Below are positions 24,634 to 36,595 of a stretch of 64,000 bases of DNA, one piece after another. Every line of letters begins with the position of its first letter. Position 1 is the stretch's first letter. A program made the translations under genes and the position numbers. This stretch comes from Filosporella fistucella (taxonomy: Eukaryota > Ascomycota > Leotiomycetes > Helotiales): NCBI GenBank assembly GCA_030077755.1, contig JAQJZZ010000004.1:1116001-1180000 (forward strand), given 5' to 3'. The notes beneath the pieces are model-generated. The model was not told where the DNA came from and did not search any database. It worked only from the letters and a program-made list of their open reading frames with translations.

Positions 24634-25339
24634 TTACATCTTCGATTTAATATCTGCAAGCAATGCCTTCAGCTTGTCCATATCAGTCTTCTGTTGTGGC
24701 CAGCCAATTGTCATGCCTTCCTCGGAATTTGGTTTTGGAATCTTATGTAACATTAGCTTGACCTCAAAAAGAAGATCAGATCAGAATTACATACCATGTG
24801 GAAATGTACCTATACCAATTGAATTAAATTTAGTCCCATCCTCCAGGCAGAAGAGCATGCCACTATTCTGAACTTACATGATCAACCTCTTGGTGCGCAA
24901 TACGGCCATTGTTTTGCAGAACATTATAATTCTCTGCGCCTGTAGCCCTGACCAGCTTCTTTACTACCGGCTGTTGCACGAGTCATCAGTTCCTGCTTCT
25001 CAACGTTGATGCGCAGACAATGCACATACCAAGATCTCCGACAGTTGATCATCAGGAATGTCTGTCAATTTCTCGCCATGGTATTTTGGAATCACAAGCT
25101 AAATGGTGTAATATCATATTAGTGGATATTACAGCTTAGTGACATCGTCTAGGGCATACCGCATGGCCACGGCTCAATGGGTTGATGTCGAGAAAGGCGA
25201 GGACTTTATCTGATTCGAAAAGCTTGAAGGAGGGGATATCACCTGTGTAGTCTTAGCAATCCAGAATTTGTTATATTAAGAAAATAAATTTCAAACCCTT
25301 TACAATCTTGCAGAAGATACAAGCTGCGGCAGAATTCAT
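24634..25339 (-). CDS. HNT1: HIT-family nucleoside phosphoramidase (Hnt1/HINT1 type), 136 aa
   Basis: A histidine-triad hydrolase of adenosine 5'-phosphoramidates. Six exons, 25339-25297, 25242-25160, 25098-25030, 24970-24878, 24809-24795 (15 bases) and 24741-24634, give 137 codons. Family landmarks: CIFCKIVKGDIPSFKLFE, FLDINPLSRGHALVIPKYH, NNGRIAHQEVDHVHFHMIPKP. The catalytic triad H96-V-H98-F-H100 is assembled from three exons: the first histidine ends exon 4, V-H-F-H-M is the whole of exon 5, and the following Ile opens exon 6. Length is as usual for HINT1 proteins. For such a small gene the intron density (five) is high. The large reading frames nearby on the + strand are shadows. Confidence 0.93.
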
Positions 25340-26597
25340 CTTGAGTTTGTCGTGTTGAGACGTTGTTCTGTGGGGAAAGAAGCTGTATTTAAGTAAGCTC
25401 AAGATCGCGGGGTTGCCGGTCAGAGCTCGGGATGTGGCTCAATGGCCTGGCTCGCCTGGATAGGAAAGGACCCGATTCAGAGCGACTGAGGTGTGACGAG
25501 AAGAAGATGAAGAAGAAGAAGAAAAGAAATCACTTCATCAATTGAAAATGATGCTGGCCTTGTATTGCTTCCCTTGGTTTCCCCGAATTTCAATGCAACT
25601 ACAATTGGATGCTAAACGCGTCAGAAAATCCAACTTCGGTCACAACAATTGGGCGTTAGAGTAATGGAACTCCAGCCATCGCAAATGGGAACAGGCCTAA
25701 ATTTTGGAAGCTGAAGCTACCTGCCACATTCTCTCCTTTATTGGAAATCACATTGCATCTTTAATTTCGATGTAATTCCGCAGAATTGTTTCATGGTGGC
25801 ATTCTTGGAAGTCCTGAAATCTCTAAAAGTCTGGGCCATAAGTCGGGTAGTATAATATCTAATAGCTCTTTTTTATACCTGGAGTGGGACAAGCTATCTC
25901 AGAATACATTTCTTGTAAGTTAGCCGAAACACTCCAAAAATTGCCCCCACTAACAATTTCCAAGGCCTTTTACCAGAGATGTCCGTGGCTATGCCCAAAA
26001 TACTCCATTCATCCAATCTTTGAAACCCAACCTCTGGTCAACCAGACAATACTTTTGGTAATTTTTTGCACAGATTTTGATCGTGGAAAGGATCAGTTTT
26101 CATTTTTTGCCGTCTCAATTTTTGAACAGTAGCGAGATTTGAGATTTCAAGCGAGGAGCCAGAACTTCCAGGTTCGACTCCACTCCCGTCATGTCATGGG
26201 AAGAAGGGCGAGGGAGAAGCCTTGCGGGAGGCTGCATGTTTTCTGAACTCCATCCCCCCTAGTGTATCCTGTTTTTTGGATCAAATACCACAGCCTAGCT
26301 GATCTTACGTTACGTACCGATTACCGTCTATTTATTCAGGTTCGACATCAGAGAAGAGGAGGCTACCCAGCAAACAACTCTCTTGGGCTAACATTGACTG
26401 GACCGAGTCGTTGGAGCATCAACACCAGATACCTTACCTAGGTAACCTACCTATCGACCCTCGCTCGCTGCCTTGGAATTATCCAGGTACAATATAAACA
26501 AACAAAACGCTCTTACCGACCGACCACATTCAAAGCAGGAATATCCCACAGTCGTCTGATCTTTCTAGACGTACTGAAGAACCTTTCTCGTATCAGC
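25340..26597. promoter_or_regulatory. Divergent upstream region HNT1 / MOG1
   Basis: A 1.26 kb stretch without a gene. It contains an AAGAAGAAG-type purine run at about 25500-25527, an exact RNA polymerase III B-box match at 26171-26181, and ACAATATAAACAAAC at about 26490-26505 that could act as the MOG1 TATA region. Confidence 0.45.
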
Positions 26598-27290
26598 ATG
26601 ACTTCTTTTACCAGCACGCCACTATTTGGCGGGGCTCTTATCGTTGATCTTCCTTCCACCTTTGCCGACGTCAGGTAAGAGCCTCATATTCTCACCTCTG
26701 CTCTCAACACTGACAGTCGCAGCACAATCAGACAAGTTCCTGACCATCAGGAGGTTTACCTCGACAAGGATGGTTTTACGAGTATCATCTTTGATATCAC
26801 CGAACGTGTCGGCCTCCCTGGTAGCGGCCCTGCAGTGGATGGAGCAGCCTTGACCACCCATCTGGAAGACATCGTTGATTCCGATGTCGATACCGTCAAA
26901 GTCTGGAATACAAGCAATACACAATTTTCTAAGATTCCGTAAGTTCACCATCGTTTTCTGCCTCCCCATGACCATCACGTGCTAAGAGCAACTAATAGAG
27001 AAGGCACACCAGCCTATACACTTATTGCAACACAGACACCACCTCCAGCCCCAGGTTCCAAAAGCCCCGACTTCACAGCTATTGTTTTGACCCTGATCCG
27101 ATTGGAAAAGGAGAGTACGGATATCCTGGTGACGATAAATGTCCCGCATATTAAGGGCGAATACACCGAAGAAGAGATTGACATGCAAATGGGGAAGCAA
27201 GGGAAATTGATCGAGAATGCAGTAGAATACGCGGCAAAGATATGGGAGACGTTCAAGATTAAGGACTGGGGGTTGTTCAATGAAGTTTAG
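26598..27290 (+). CDS. MOG1: Ran GTPase-binding nuclear import factor MOG1, 196 aa
   Basis: Binds Ran/Gsp1 and promotes nucleotide release during nuclear transport. Three exons, 26598-26674, 26717-26938 and 26999-27290, give 197 codons. The family signature is present: LFGGALIVDLPSTFADVS at the start, then RQVPDHQEVYLDKDG, and the C-terminal LTLIRLEKESTDILVTINVP. Introns are 42 and 60 bases; both split codons after base 2, and the 42-base intron is the shortest I modelled here. Length fits (yeast 218, human 186). The ATG at 26598 is directly followed by the conserved N-terminus, so the start is secure. It is divergent from HNT1 and convergent with the SprT-like gene. Confidence 0.92.
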
Positions 27291-27545
27291 GGGCTGTTAG
27301 GTATATGGGTGCATTTCTAAGATGATGATTGCGTTTCAACATCAGCGCCTTCTCGTAGGCGGTTTATGATCGATGATTGAAATGCGAGTAGGTCCAGGCT
27401 CTAAAATCTTGAAATTTCGTAGCAATCTGCTTCATGGAGGTGACCTTGCATGTAATCATGCATGCTAACGTAGGCAGTAGCCTAGTCTCGGACCAGGAGA
27501 ATTTTTATTTTGACCTTTGGTATATTTTTACCTGCAAATTCCCAC

Positions 27546-29729
27546 TTAAGGGCTGATAGTCAGGTCCAAGAAGTCAAGCTTTCTTGTGACAGACGAGACA
27601 TCATCATCGGCGATGCCATCTTCTGGTAAAGCCACTTCCCTAACGCTTACACCCTTCCCATCCAATAGTTTCACACCCGTCGATTTGGATGCTTTGTATT
27701 CTTGATACTTCTTCCCTACAATACCCATGATTTCCTTCTGTGGACTTCCAGGATTCTCCTCTCTTATCTTCTTCATATTTTCTTTGAAAAACAGTTGGTA
27801 CTCCGTAGCCTTGGAGCTCCCCTTGGTGATCCTCGGTATTGGTTTTGTTTGGAGTAATTTGCCCTTGCAAACTCCACACAGGTGCCTCGTTGGATCAATG
27901 CTCTTGCTGTGCCGCTTGAACTCGGTTCCGCAATTTTCACACTCCCATACATACTTGTAATCGATCGTATAACTATGCTTTGTCGTAACTTCGATGCCAC
28001 GGTTTCCGAAATGGCGTGAGCATTTTGTCGCCCACGCCTTGAACTCTTTTCCATGAGGATTTGTCTTGATATTGCTGATCATGAAGTTTGCAAGATGACA
28101 GAACTCATGTGCAATCACGTTTAGTAGTCTATCCTCATCGTCGATAACCTTCTCCGCAAGTTCAATGGCGGCATGATGCCGATGAATTGGAGGAGATGGA
28201 TTGCCATCTGCAAGAGGGGTTGAAGTTTTGATTGTCTCTCGTTTCCAATTTGCCCTTCCGGCAGTTGTGTTGAGTTTCTTGCTCCATATTATTTTGATCC
28301 CTCCGGTTGATGCTGCTAGTTTAGATATTTGGCCACTGGTTATGACGGTATCGAGCTCAGCTAGAAACAACTCTGCAAGCTCATGTCTCTGCTCCATAAA
28401 GAGCTTTTTGGCATTCTTCGCAACACGATCTTGCTTGCTCTTGTTTTTGTCTGGGGATTCGGAACATGACTTGTGTGGTAATTTACCATTTTGTTGAATG
28501 TTAAATGCCGGGCGATTAGTGAGAGGTTTTTGGGGCGAAAACTCGTCATTCCAGTCATTAATTACATCTTGCTGCCAGAAACTATCCATGCTTGGTCGAT
28601 GGGGTGTTAAAGGAATCCGTGGAAGTTTCTTTGGCGATGTGAGTTGCTTTGGTTCGGGACTTGCAGGTGGTGTAACAAATCGCGCCTGTCTCGATACTTT
28701 GCCTAGCTTGATTCCAGGTGGGGAGCTGCGAAAGTCAGTCATGGAAAACGATGCCTTCGTAAATACCAATTTCATAGGGCTTACTCACAATCGCAAAGTG
28801 AACGCATTATCATTGTTAGGATTCTCATACGACGTTTCTGTACCTGATTGATTTTCGTCTTGCTGAGGACGAATTGCGAAGACTTGATTCATTGGCCCCC
28901 TTGATTGAGCGTCGCTTTCTGCAATTTTGTAGCCCTCTGTAACATCATCGCGTTCTGGCTTCACTGGGCCGTTTCTCGAGCACGCAGGGTGGTCATCATT
29001 AATAGTGAGCCCTTCTAGACTAATATTGAGGTCAGTTGTCCCTTCGCCCGAAATCCCTTTGAGTAACGGCCCCCGACGTTGAATTAATCTTCGTACCGCT
29101 TGAGGGGGTGAAACTTCAGAATCAGATCCATTTCCATCGAGGCACGTGCTGTCGTTGACAATGAAATCAGAAAGGCCGTCAGACTCTTCGTCCATACTAG
29201 AAGTTGCCTCATTGAGCTCTTGGTGGTGACCTTCTTCTTCCCTCCGGCGTAGCTTTGTGCGTGCAGGCTTTTTCAACTTCGCTATCGTGGGTTCGTCATC
29301 CTCGTTCTCAATATCCACTTTCCCCAATGGCAGCTCTAAAGAATGGACTCTTGCATCTTTGCTTTTAGCGGCGTTTCTCTGAACCTTTGTCCTAGGCAGT
29401 GTTCCTTGAGCACGAGCGAGATCTTTCGACGGCCTGGTGATAGGGCGCAGTAGCGGGTTATCTGATGTTCTTTCCAACACACGTTTCCGCGATTTTAGAC
29501 TATTGCCTCCTCGATTTCTGTTTCCTCCTTCACATCCTCTGTTATTTGAGTTCCCAGTTGCCGGCCTCATGCACGCCGTTGTCACAGGCAAGGCAGTGCC
29601 TCTCTTCGACATCTGGGCTCCGTTCCGTGGGGTTTCCTTTGAATTTTTCAATAAATCGTCAAGCTCGGGCAAATCACCATCACTATCACTCGCTAGCCGT
29701 GCCATATCTGTCGTTGTCGTTCTTGTCAT
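27546..29729 (-). CDS. SprT-like metalloprotease with HMG-box-like tail (GCNA/ACRC type), 706 aa
   Basis: Two exons, 29729-28789 and 28725-27546, sum to 707 codons. Residues 1 to ~440 are low-complexity, acidic and Ser-rich with basic patches (RRLIQRRGPLLKGISGEG). The SprT zinc-protease domain follows, with the motif H-E-F-C-H at 520-524 (VIAHEFCHLANFM), then a zinc ribbon with two C-x2-C pairs (WECENCGTEF ... HLCGVCKGKLL), then a segment resembling an HMG box (YQLFFKENMKKIREENPGS, KKYQEYKASK). This order matches GCNA/ACRC relatives of Spartan, which act on DNA-protein crosslinks. The role here is inferred from family. The catalytic HExxH is intact. The start at 29729 is the first ATG of the frame. 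Confidence 0.85.
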
Positions 29730-30249
29730 AGTTTCAAAAGTTGAGAATAGTTAAGTGTACTTTGTATGTCAATCAAAACACGCTAACCCGCTGGCTCGGC
29801 AACGCCACTTGAAAGTCATTTCTATCCCCACCCTAGTCCAAGAGGGACGAGAGCGGAATCTTGAAGCTGTTGAAGGGTGGCGCAAGTTTCGACATAATTA
29901 CGTTCTACCGTGCTCACTGTGGCAAAGGCTGAAGATTATGTTTGAAGTCATCCCCGGTACTGCTATGCTGTTGAGCTTTAAACCTTCACCATGGCCAGAA
30001 GAGAGTCACATTACAAAAATTCATGGTCATTTAATTCCTATTGTATCTAACCTGTTGCTATGCTTTACAATTAGACCTTAATCGAGGCCAACACCATTAG
30101 TGATGGAAGTAGCACGAGTCATGAAAGAATAAAAATGAAGGGATTGGACAGCGAGGCAGAATTATGAAACCCAGCCATATTTGCTGTATCCAAGCAATCA
30201 TACAGACGCCAATAATACAACAGAAGGAAGCCGCTCCAGGACAATATGT
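29730..30249. other. Spacer between SprT-like gene and GH72 gene
   Basis: Promoter of the SprT-like gene and 3' end of the GH72 gene. No other feature found. Confidence 0.5.
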
Positions 30250-31997
30250 CTACAAGAGAACCATACCAGTGCCAGCGATACCTGCTACCAAAAGGTACGC
30301 TCCCATCTGTAACAGTCCCATGTCGAGACGAGGGACAATAACTGCACCTGCTGCACTCTTCTTTGTTGAAGTGCTGGAGCCAGATGCGCCACTAGATGCT
30401 GCAGTTCCAGTTGGTACCGTTGTGACCGTTCCTGTACCAGCACTTCCAGCCTGGCTGAGGAGGCTCGAACAGGAACTACTTGTTGATCCGCTTTGAGTTT
30501 TAGCATTGCCACCGAAGCTACATGCGGTTGATGCTTTGTTTTGGGATTTGTAATACTGATCGAATGCGAAGGAGAGTTTTTGATAAGAGTTGCACATAGA
30601 ATAAGCACCATATACACCGGTTGTAGCGTTGGCAGTAATGCCTTTGCAGGCACTGTCACTGAGGCCACAGACTGTGCTGAACAAGGTGGCAGTTTGGTTG
30701 CCCGTCAATCCGGTATTGGCTAAGCAAGACAGAGAGGACACCATGCAGCTACACACATCGGCGTTGGCGATAGGTGGCAGGGCACTGGCAGCAGCCCATG
30801 CGGTGCCTGTAGCAGGACAAGCTTGAGCAACGGTGTTGGTGACGGCGTAAGCGGAAGAAGCTGTCGATACAGGGGTAGCGGATGCCAATTGCTTCTTCAA
30901 AGCAGTGAAGTCTGGAAGTTTGCTTGCCGTGTTACCAGAGATGGAAACCAGGCCTATCAATCTAGGTTAATATTGACTATGAATGAAGAGCTCTCGACAA
31001 TGACTTACCATAATCATTTGCTTCCTGGAAGTACATGTAAACGATACCACCCGACCAGACTTGGGTCATGTTTTTCCCGTAAATGGCTTGCACTTCGGTG
31101 AACTGACGGGGTTGCACAGTGTTGCATCCATATTCAGCGAAAAATGCAGGTACAGAGTAGTTTGCAAACTCCAATGTTCTCTGATCGTAACCCGATTCTG
31201 TGTATGAAGAAGCTCCGCACCACGAATAAATGTTATAACCCCAGAAATCAATGGCAGAATCGGCGTCACCGCAGTTAAAGTAGTGTGCTAGAGGAATTCG
31301 GATGGCAGCATCATCGTTTGTGGCGTATCCAACACCAATCTTTCTATAATTCTTGGTCTTGATATATGCCTTCATATCGCGGACAGCAGCTTTCACGAAA
31401 GCACTAGCGTTTGTGTTATTCACTTCGTTTGAGACTTCGTTACCGGCGAAAAATCCCAGGACGTTGGTGTAATTTGCTAGGGCGTCTACGACTGCGGCAT
31501 ATTCTGCAAATAGGTCTGTCGTCCAAGTCGGGTCATTTCGATTGATTGAGGATGAAGGGTTGGAAAGATCCTGAATGAGGTAGATACCGGCATCATTCAG
31601 CATCTGCATACACGATGAATGGTCCAGGGAAGCGTTGATAGCATATACACGGATGACATTGGTTCCAAGTTCTTTGAGGAGGGGAATATCGCGTGTACAT
31701 CCGGCTACATCGGCAAGAGGATCTGTGAATGTAGACGTGCCAGAGGTTGTTCCGTTCGTGCTCACATCCTGTTGATATGCGACACCACGAATAAAGAATT
31801 CGGTGCCATTCTCGTAGAAGAAATGAGAACCCTGGTAGATGTTAGATGGCAGAAGTAAAAGTTGGTGCAGGATGAGGACGTCGTGTACATACTTTGATCA
31901 CGATAGACGGAAGATTGGCTGCTGTAACTGAAGTTGCAAAGAGAGTGGCACCGCCGAGCGCAGCTGCAGCGATTGACGCAAGTCTAAAGGACTTCAT
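30250..31997 (-). CDS. GPI-anchored beta-1,3-glucanosyltransferase (GH72 + CBM43), 543 aa
   Basis: Elongates and remodels wall beta-1,3-glucan at the outer face of the plasma membrane (Gas/Gel/Phr family). Three exons, 31997-31893, 31831-31009 and 30953-30250, give 544 codons. A signal peptide (residues 1-26, [21 protein letters not shown]) precedes the GH72 domain, with [18 protein letters not shown], acid/base E167 in [11 protein letters not shown] and nucleophile E268 in AFFAEYGCN. The cysteine-rich CBM43 (X8) module follows ([27 protein letters not shown]), then a Ser/Thr/Gly-rich stalk and a hydrophobic C-terminus ([18 protein letters not shown]) typical of GPI anchoring. The CBM43 places it with Gas1/Gel4-type rather than Gel1-type enzymes. 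The codon split at each intron agrees with conserved residues. Confidence 0.94.
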
Positions 31998-34060
31998 ATC
32001 TGGTTGTAAAGCTGATTGATCGTTCTTTGCAATATGTGAAATCTATAGTTGAAATTGGCGGACAGGATTGGCATCGAACGCAAGATTGTCTCAAGTCGCA
32101 GTTGCCAAACACGAGAGAAGCAGGGTGTCAAAATGAGTGTCGAGAAAGTTCGCACGATGGCGGGAGGTATAATTAGAGACAGCTGCAGCAATTGTAAAAG
32201 TCTACCTAAATGGAGCAGACGGGAAAAGGAAGATCTCTATGTTACAAGTTACGAGAGAAGCAATGAGTGAGTGAGTGAGGAAGAGACGGAATGGAAGGGG
32301 AAGGGAAAGTGGAAAGGGAAGGGTCCGGCTGAGGACATTTGACATTCTAGGGGGTGGTGTGTCGATGTGGATTTAGCGCGCAGAGACCGCGTAACAGATG
32401 GAGCATCTGCCTCTCTAGTTGATTGAGAGGAAAATAAAGATTTGCAATTAATTTTGGGTCTACTAGATTATTGGGCTTTCAGTGTAAATCTCGAAAAAGA
32501 ACGACAGTATATCGGGCGGGAAAGTAAGTAATAGACGGATGGCGGTAATCGGTGCAGGATGATGATGTCTATCGCGCAATCTTTATGCTAAAAAACCCCG
32601 AGGTAGAGAAATGGCAGCGCTGGGCATTTGCTTGTGTATTGCTTGTGTTGCTGTAGCTCTGATAGTGGCCGTCTGGTCGTGAGCGTGGGTAGGGTCTCTT
32701 CGTGCCCATGGCTCTGTTTCCAAAAACCATCAATCCAAGCGGGAGGAATCTGCAAGCAGCCTCCTTAGGTATGCAAGCCACCCATATGCTTCACCGTTTT
32801 AATCAGAATTGGATACAGCCTCAATCTCGGAAGTATGTTAACTGCACGTGACACTATTTATGTCTCGAATCTTACCTAAAAGGTGGAGTCCAGGCATGGA
32901 ATAATTGATTGTACTCAGAAGATAAGTAGGTAGCGTACCGGAGAGATTCAGTGAACTTTCTCATACAATTGTCAACACGATGATGTATGGTCTGCATTGT
33001 TCATCAATACAATGTGCTGTACTTCTCCTGTCACCTACCTATATTCGATACAATACGAAGTACAGTCTACGCGAGGAGAGCTCTAGTCGGGGGTTGGGGC
33101 CAGTGTCAGCAAATTACTCGACACGCAACGAGGCGCAGCAGAGACACTGTCTCGAGAACGTGTCTCTATGTTAAGGATGCTGAATGACCAATTCGTAGTG
33201 AGAATATCAAGACGTCAATCTTATACTTCGTAGTCTAGGTCTACTTATCATCTAAGGCCTTATAGTGACTTACACTTCTGTCACAGCCCACCGTGCCACT
33301 GAACCGCAGGCAGGTCTTTGCTCCACATATTGCACTGTAGGATAATTGTTTTGGTCGGCTTGGGAATAGAGATGGAAAGAACAGCAACGATTCCCAAATA
33401 TTCAATGCCCTTGTGTCACTTGTGTATCAGAAAGTTAAGGTACAGTACTAATAGTAGGGTATGAAGTAGATATGCGGCTCTCTCTCGCCTCGCCCCGCCA
33501 CAAGACTTCTAGGCTGATCAAACAACCTATTAATAAACGGTGAAAGTAACTGCCCGGAAGCTCCGTCAAGAAGAAACACGGCAAGATGTTTGTTCTGTTC
33601 AGCGGCTCTATGACTATTCGGCATATAATCAGAGAGAGAGGTAGGAGGCAAGAAATGGAGGGGCCAGCGATTACTTGTAACAAACGGCTTCTGGTAGTAT
33701 ATCCACACTCGGTAGGGACTGTATAGTAGCCTCAGCTGATTCCATATACTTCGTTCAGGTCCTGTAGGTTTAGTTAAGTGGGTGCCTTGGAATACTTCAA
33801 TAGAGCTCGAGCTCGAGTCCGAACTTTGATTTTTGTTGATATTAATTATTTGTCGCGTTTCTCTCGCGAATTTAGGGGATCAGGAAAAGATAAGGCATGA
33901 TACAAATATAGACTCAACAGATATATACAGTAGGTACAGTACTGTAGGCACTCGAGCTGTACCTCTGCAAAGTACAAGCAGACAAGACGGAAGTGTGAGA
34001 AATTTTCTCTAGACAAGACAAGTTTCTAGGTACTCTCGAGGTACTGTCGCTTCCGACCAT

Positions 34061-34096
34061 AGGTACGTACCTAAGGTAGGTAGGTACCCAGGTAGG
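34061..34096. repeat. GGTA/TACC tract
   Basis: Interleaved GTACCTA and GGTAGGTA units in the GH72-FKS1 spacer. Confidence 0.7.
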
Positions 34097-36560
34097 CTTG
34101 CCAAGTACCTCACTTCAAATGGAATTTTCCCATTCGCGCCTCCCTCGTCACTCTAAAATGGATTCAGGGGCGAACCCACTTTCATTGGACATGAGGCACC
34201 ACTGTGGGGATCAACAACGACACTCTGATACGGGAAATCGCCACTCGATCGATAAGGGAAGAGGTGGCGGGATTCTATTTATGGGAAGGAACTTCCGGAG
34301 GTACGAGGACAAGTAACAGCACGGAGTACGGATAGGCAAACTGAGCCAGGGGGAGGCCGGAAGAGGAATTCGAGAGTGGGGCAAGGTATGAGACTGGGGT
34401 ATCTAAACACTCAGGGGCAATGAGGTTACAAGTAAGGTACTTCGAAAGCCGCCGGGTAATTAGGTGCAAATGTTCAGTATTAGATGCCACGAAGTCCTCT
34501 GGAACGAGGGCTTTTAAAATTCTCTGAGGTGCAATGCGGGCAGAGTAGGTTAGGTACCGTACCTCAATTGTCGGTGGTTTTATCTGTACCTGTACTTCGA
34601 CCATCATCGCTTTGATAAAGCTCGGCATTGTACATATTCCAGAAAAGTTCCGTATTGTCTATTTCACCGGTTTATCGATAATCATGTAGCTAAAGTCTTC
34701 GAAGTTTACAATCCGTAGTTGAGATATAGAAGTTAGGAACATGAATCGCGCGTTCTCGGTGCCCAGCATACAGTAGGTAGCGGTTACCTCTGAACTTCAA
34801 TCCGCGCTTCATATGCACTACCCTCTGGCAGTGCACGAACGCCTTGTCGGCATGAAAAAGTGTTGAGCTGGCACTGTTTCGGCGCCACTTAGCGGTATTG
34901 TACGTCCGCAGTGCTGAAGAGATTCCTAGATAGAACACCTGAATGGATGCCATGTAAACCCGGCGTATCTCTAACTCAGGTGGTTAGGTAATATCGCAGC
35001 ATGAGAGGGTAGAAACATGCAGATGATGGCCATGAGGTGGTGGTGCAGATCAGACCTGACCGAAGGAGACATGTGCTGCATGGTTTCTGGTTTATGTTCC
35101 ATTGATCCCGCGGTTTTGGCTGAAATATCAGCATACTTTATCTCATGCTGGCCAGCAACAGCTGAGAGTCTGCATGCGTAGAATCAAGGTGGAAGATACT
35201 CTGTGCTCGAGCTCGCTCAAATAAGTGGCAGACTTGCATGGGTTATAACTTGGCATGAAATGATTGCGAAAATAAGGGAGCTCCTCAACCTCGAACATGC
35301 CAATTACAGGCTGGTCTGTCCGAAGCGTGCGCGTGTATCGAGTACTCTAATGGGAACAATCCTTGATGGAAGTCAATTAGCAATTTAGCAGTGAATGAAG
35401 CTATTGTTTCGCGGATGCCGTCTACCATACTATTAGGGAATTAAATTTTTGAATGGACGAGGGAGATTCGGAGGAGCAGGAATCATCATTCAGCGCTTCA
35501 AAGGTACGCTACCGCCGGCGCAGGCACAGGGTGAAGAAGGCTGGAGTCAGTCTGAGGAACAAATTATTCAACTATTACCAGTCAAAACTAGACTCCAGAG
35601 TCAAGGTCAGACTCGGGAGGAAGGCCGGATGATCGCAAATCATCATTTCCTTGAATTTATTTTATCAGAATTCCGGGCAATAGTACACTCCTATGGATTG
35701 CACTGGATCAGACTAGCCCCTCTCGCCCCTTTTTCATCGATCAATCTGTGTCAAGCAAAAACGGTGTACCACCAACATCTGAGCATCCCGCTAGATGGTG
35801 TCGAGGTGAAAAACTAGAGGCAGGGTCCATAATTCAAGGTGGCTAGGGAGGAGCTTATCGTCTATCGAAGGGAGATAGGGATAGGATAGGGAGGTTATTC
35901 CAGATATTAGATACCATAACGCAGTGTGCAAGCAGGTACGGAAGACCTCTGGCTATTTCATACCTACTTGATGGTGCTCTGGGAGGATGAAATGATAATG
36001 ATGAAAGAGTGAGGGTCTGCTGCTATACATAAAGAGCTCACCTCGTGAAGTACTGTGCCTAGTACTTTCCAAGGTATTGACAGTCACCGTGTTGTTATTA
36101 CATTTCCACATAAACTTGATGATGTCAAGCACTGTCTTCGCCACGCAGTCATTAAATTATCAAGAAGGTGTGCAAGCACCAGCGTCATTAATAATTATTC
36201 TGGGAAGTACGGAAATTATCTGGGTAATCAAGTGGATTACAGGGAGTCTGGCGCAGGACCCCACAGGCATCAGCAAATGCTATACTGCAGATACAGATGC
36301 ACAAGACGCATCCAATTTCCAAAATACTAGGTAGGGAGGTAGGGAGGTACGGAGTAGTCGAGATAGTGCCAGGGCAAAATGCAAAGTGCGCAGAGGTAGC
36401 GGGGCGGAGCAACACATTACTGCAAAGCATCTAGGTACGGTGCAGTACTGTACTTGTAAAGCAGGTAAGGTACAGTGAAGTATCTAGAATACCTTGGGAC
36501 TTGGAGGGTATTTATGAAAAGTCTGAAAGACGCGCTTCCTGCTGTATCCAATGCCAACAA

Positions 36561-36595
36561 TAGGTAGGTAGGTAGGTAGGTAGGCAGGTAGGTAA
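36561..36595 (+). repeat. (TAGG)n microsatellite
   Basis: About eight TAGG units with one C substitution, the purest of the GGTA-type tracts in this window. Confidence 0.85.

Noticed and set aside
26122..26195. tRNA gene at the B-box match
   Set aside because: T stem fails at two positions, no acceptor pairing, no anticodon arm; kept only as a possible TFIIIC site.
35449..35817. 122-codon open frame in the GH72-FKS1 spacer
   Set aside because: No motif, no splice partners, begins with a TTG rather than ATG, and lies in repeat-rich DNA.
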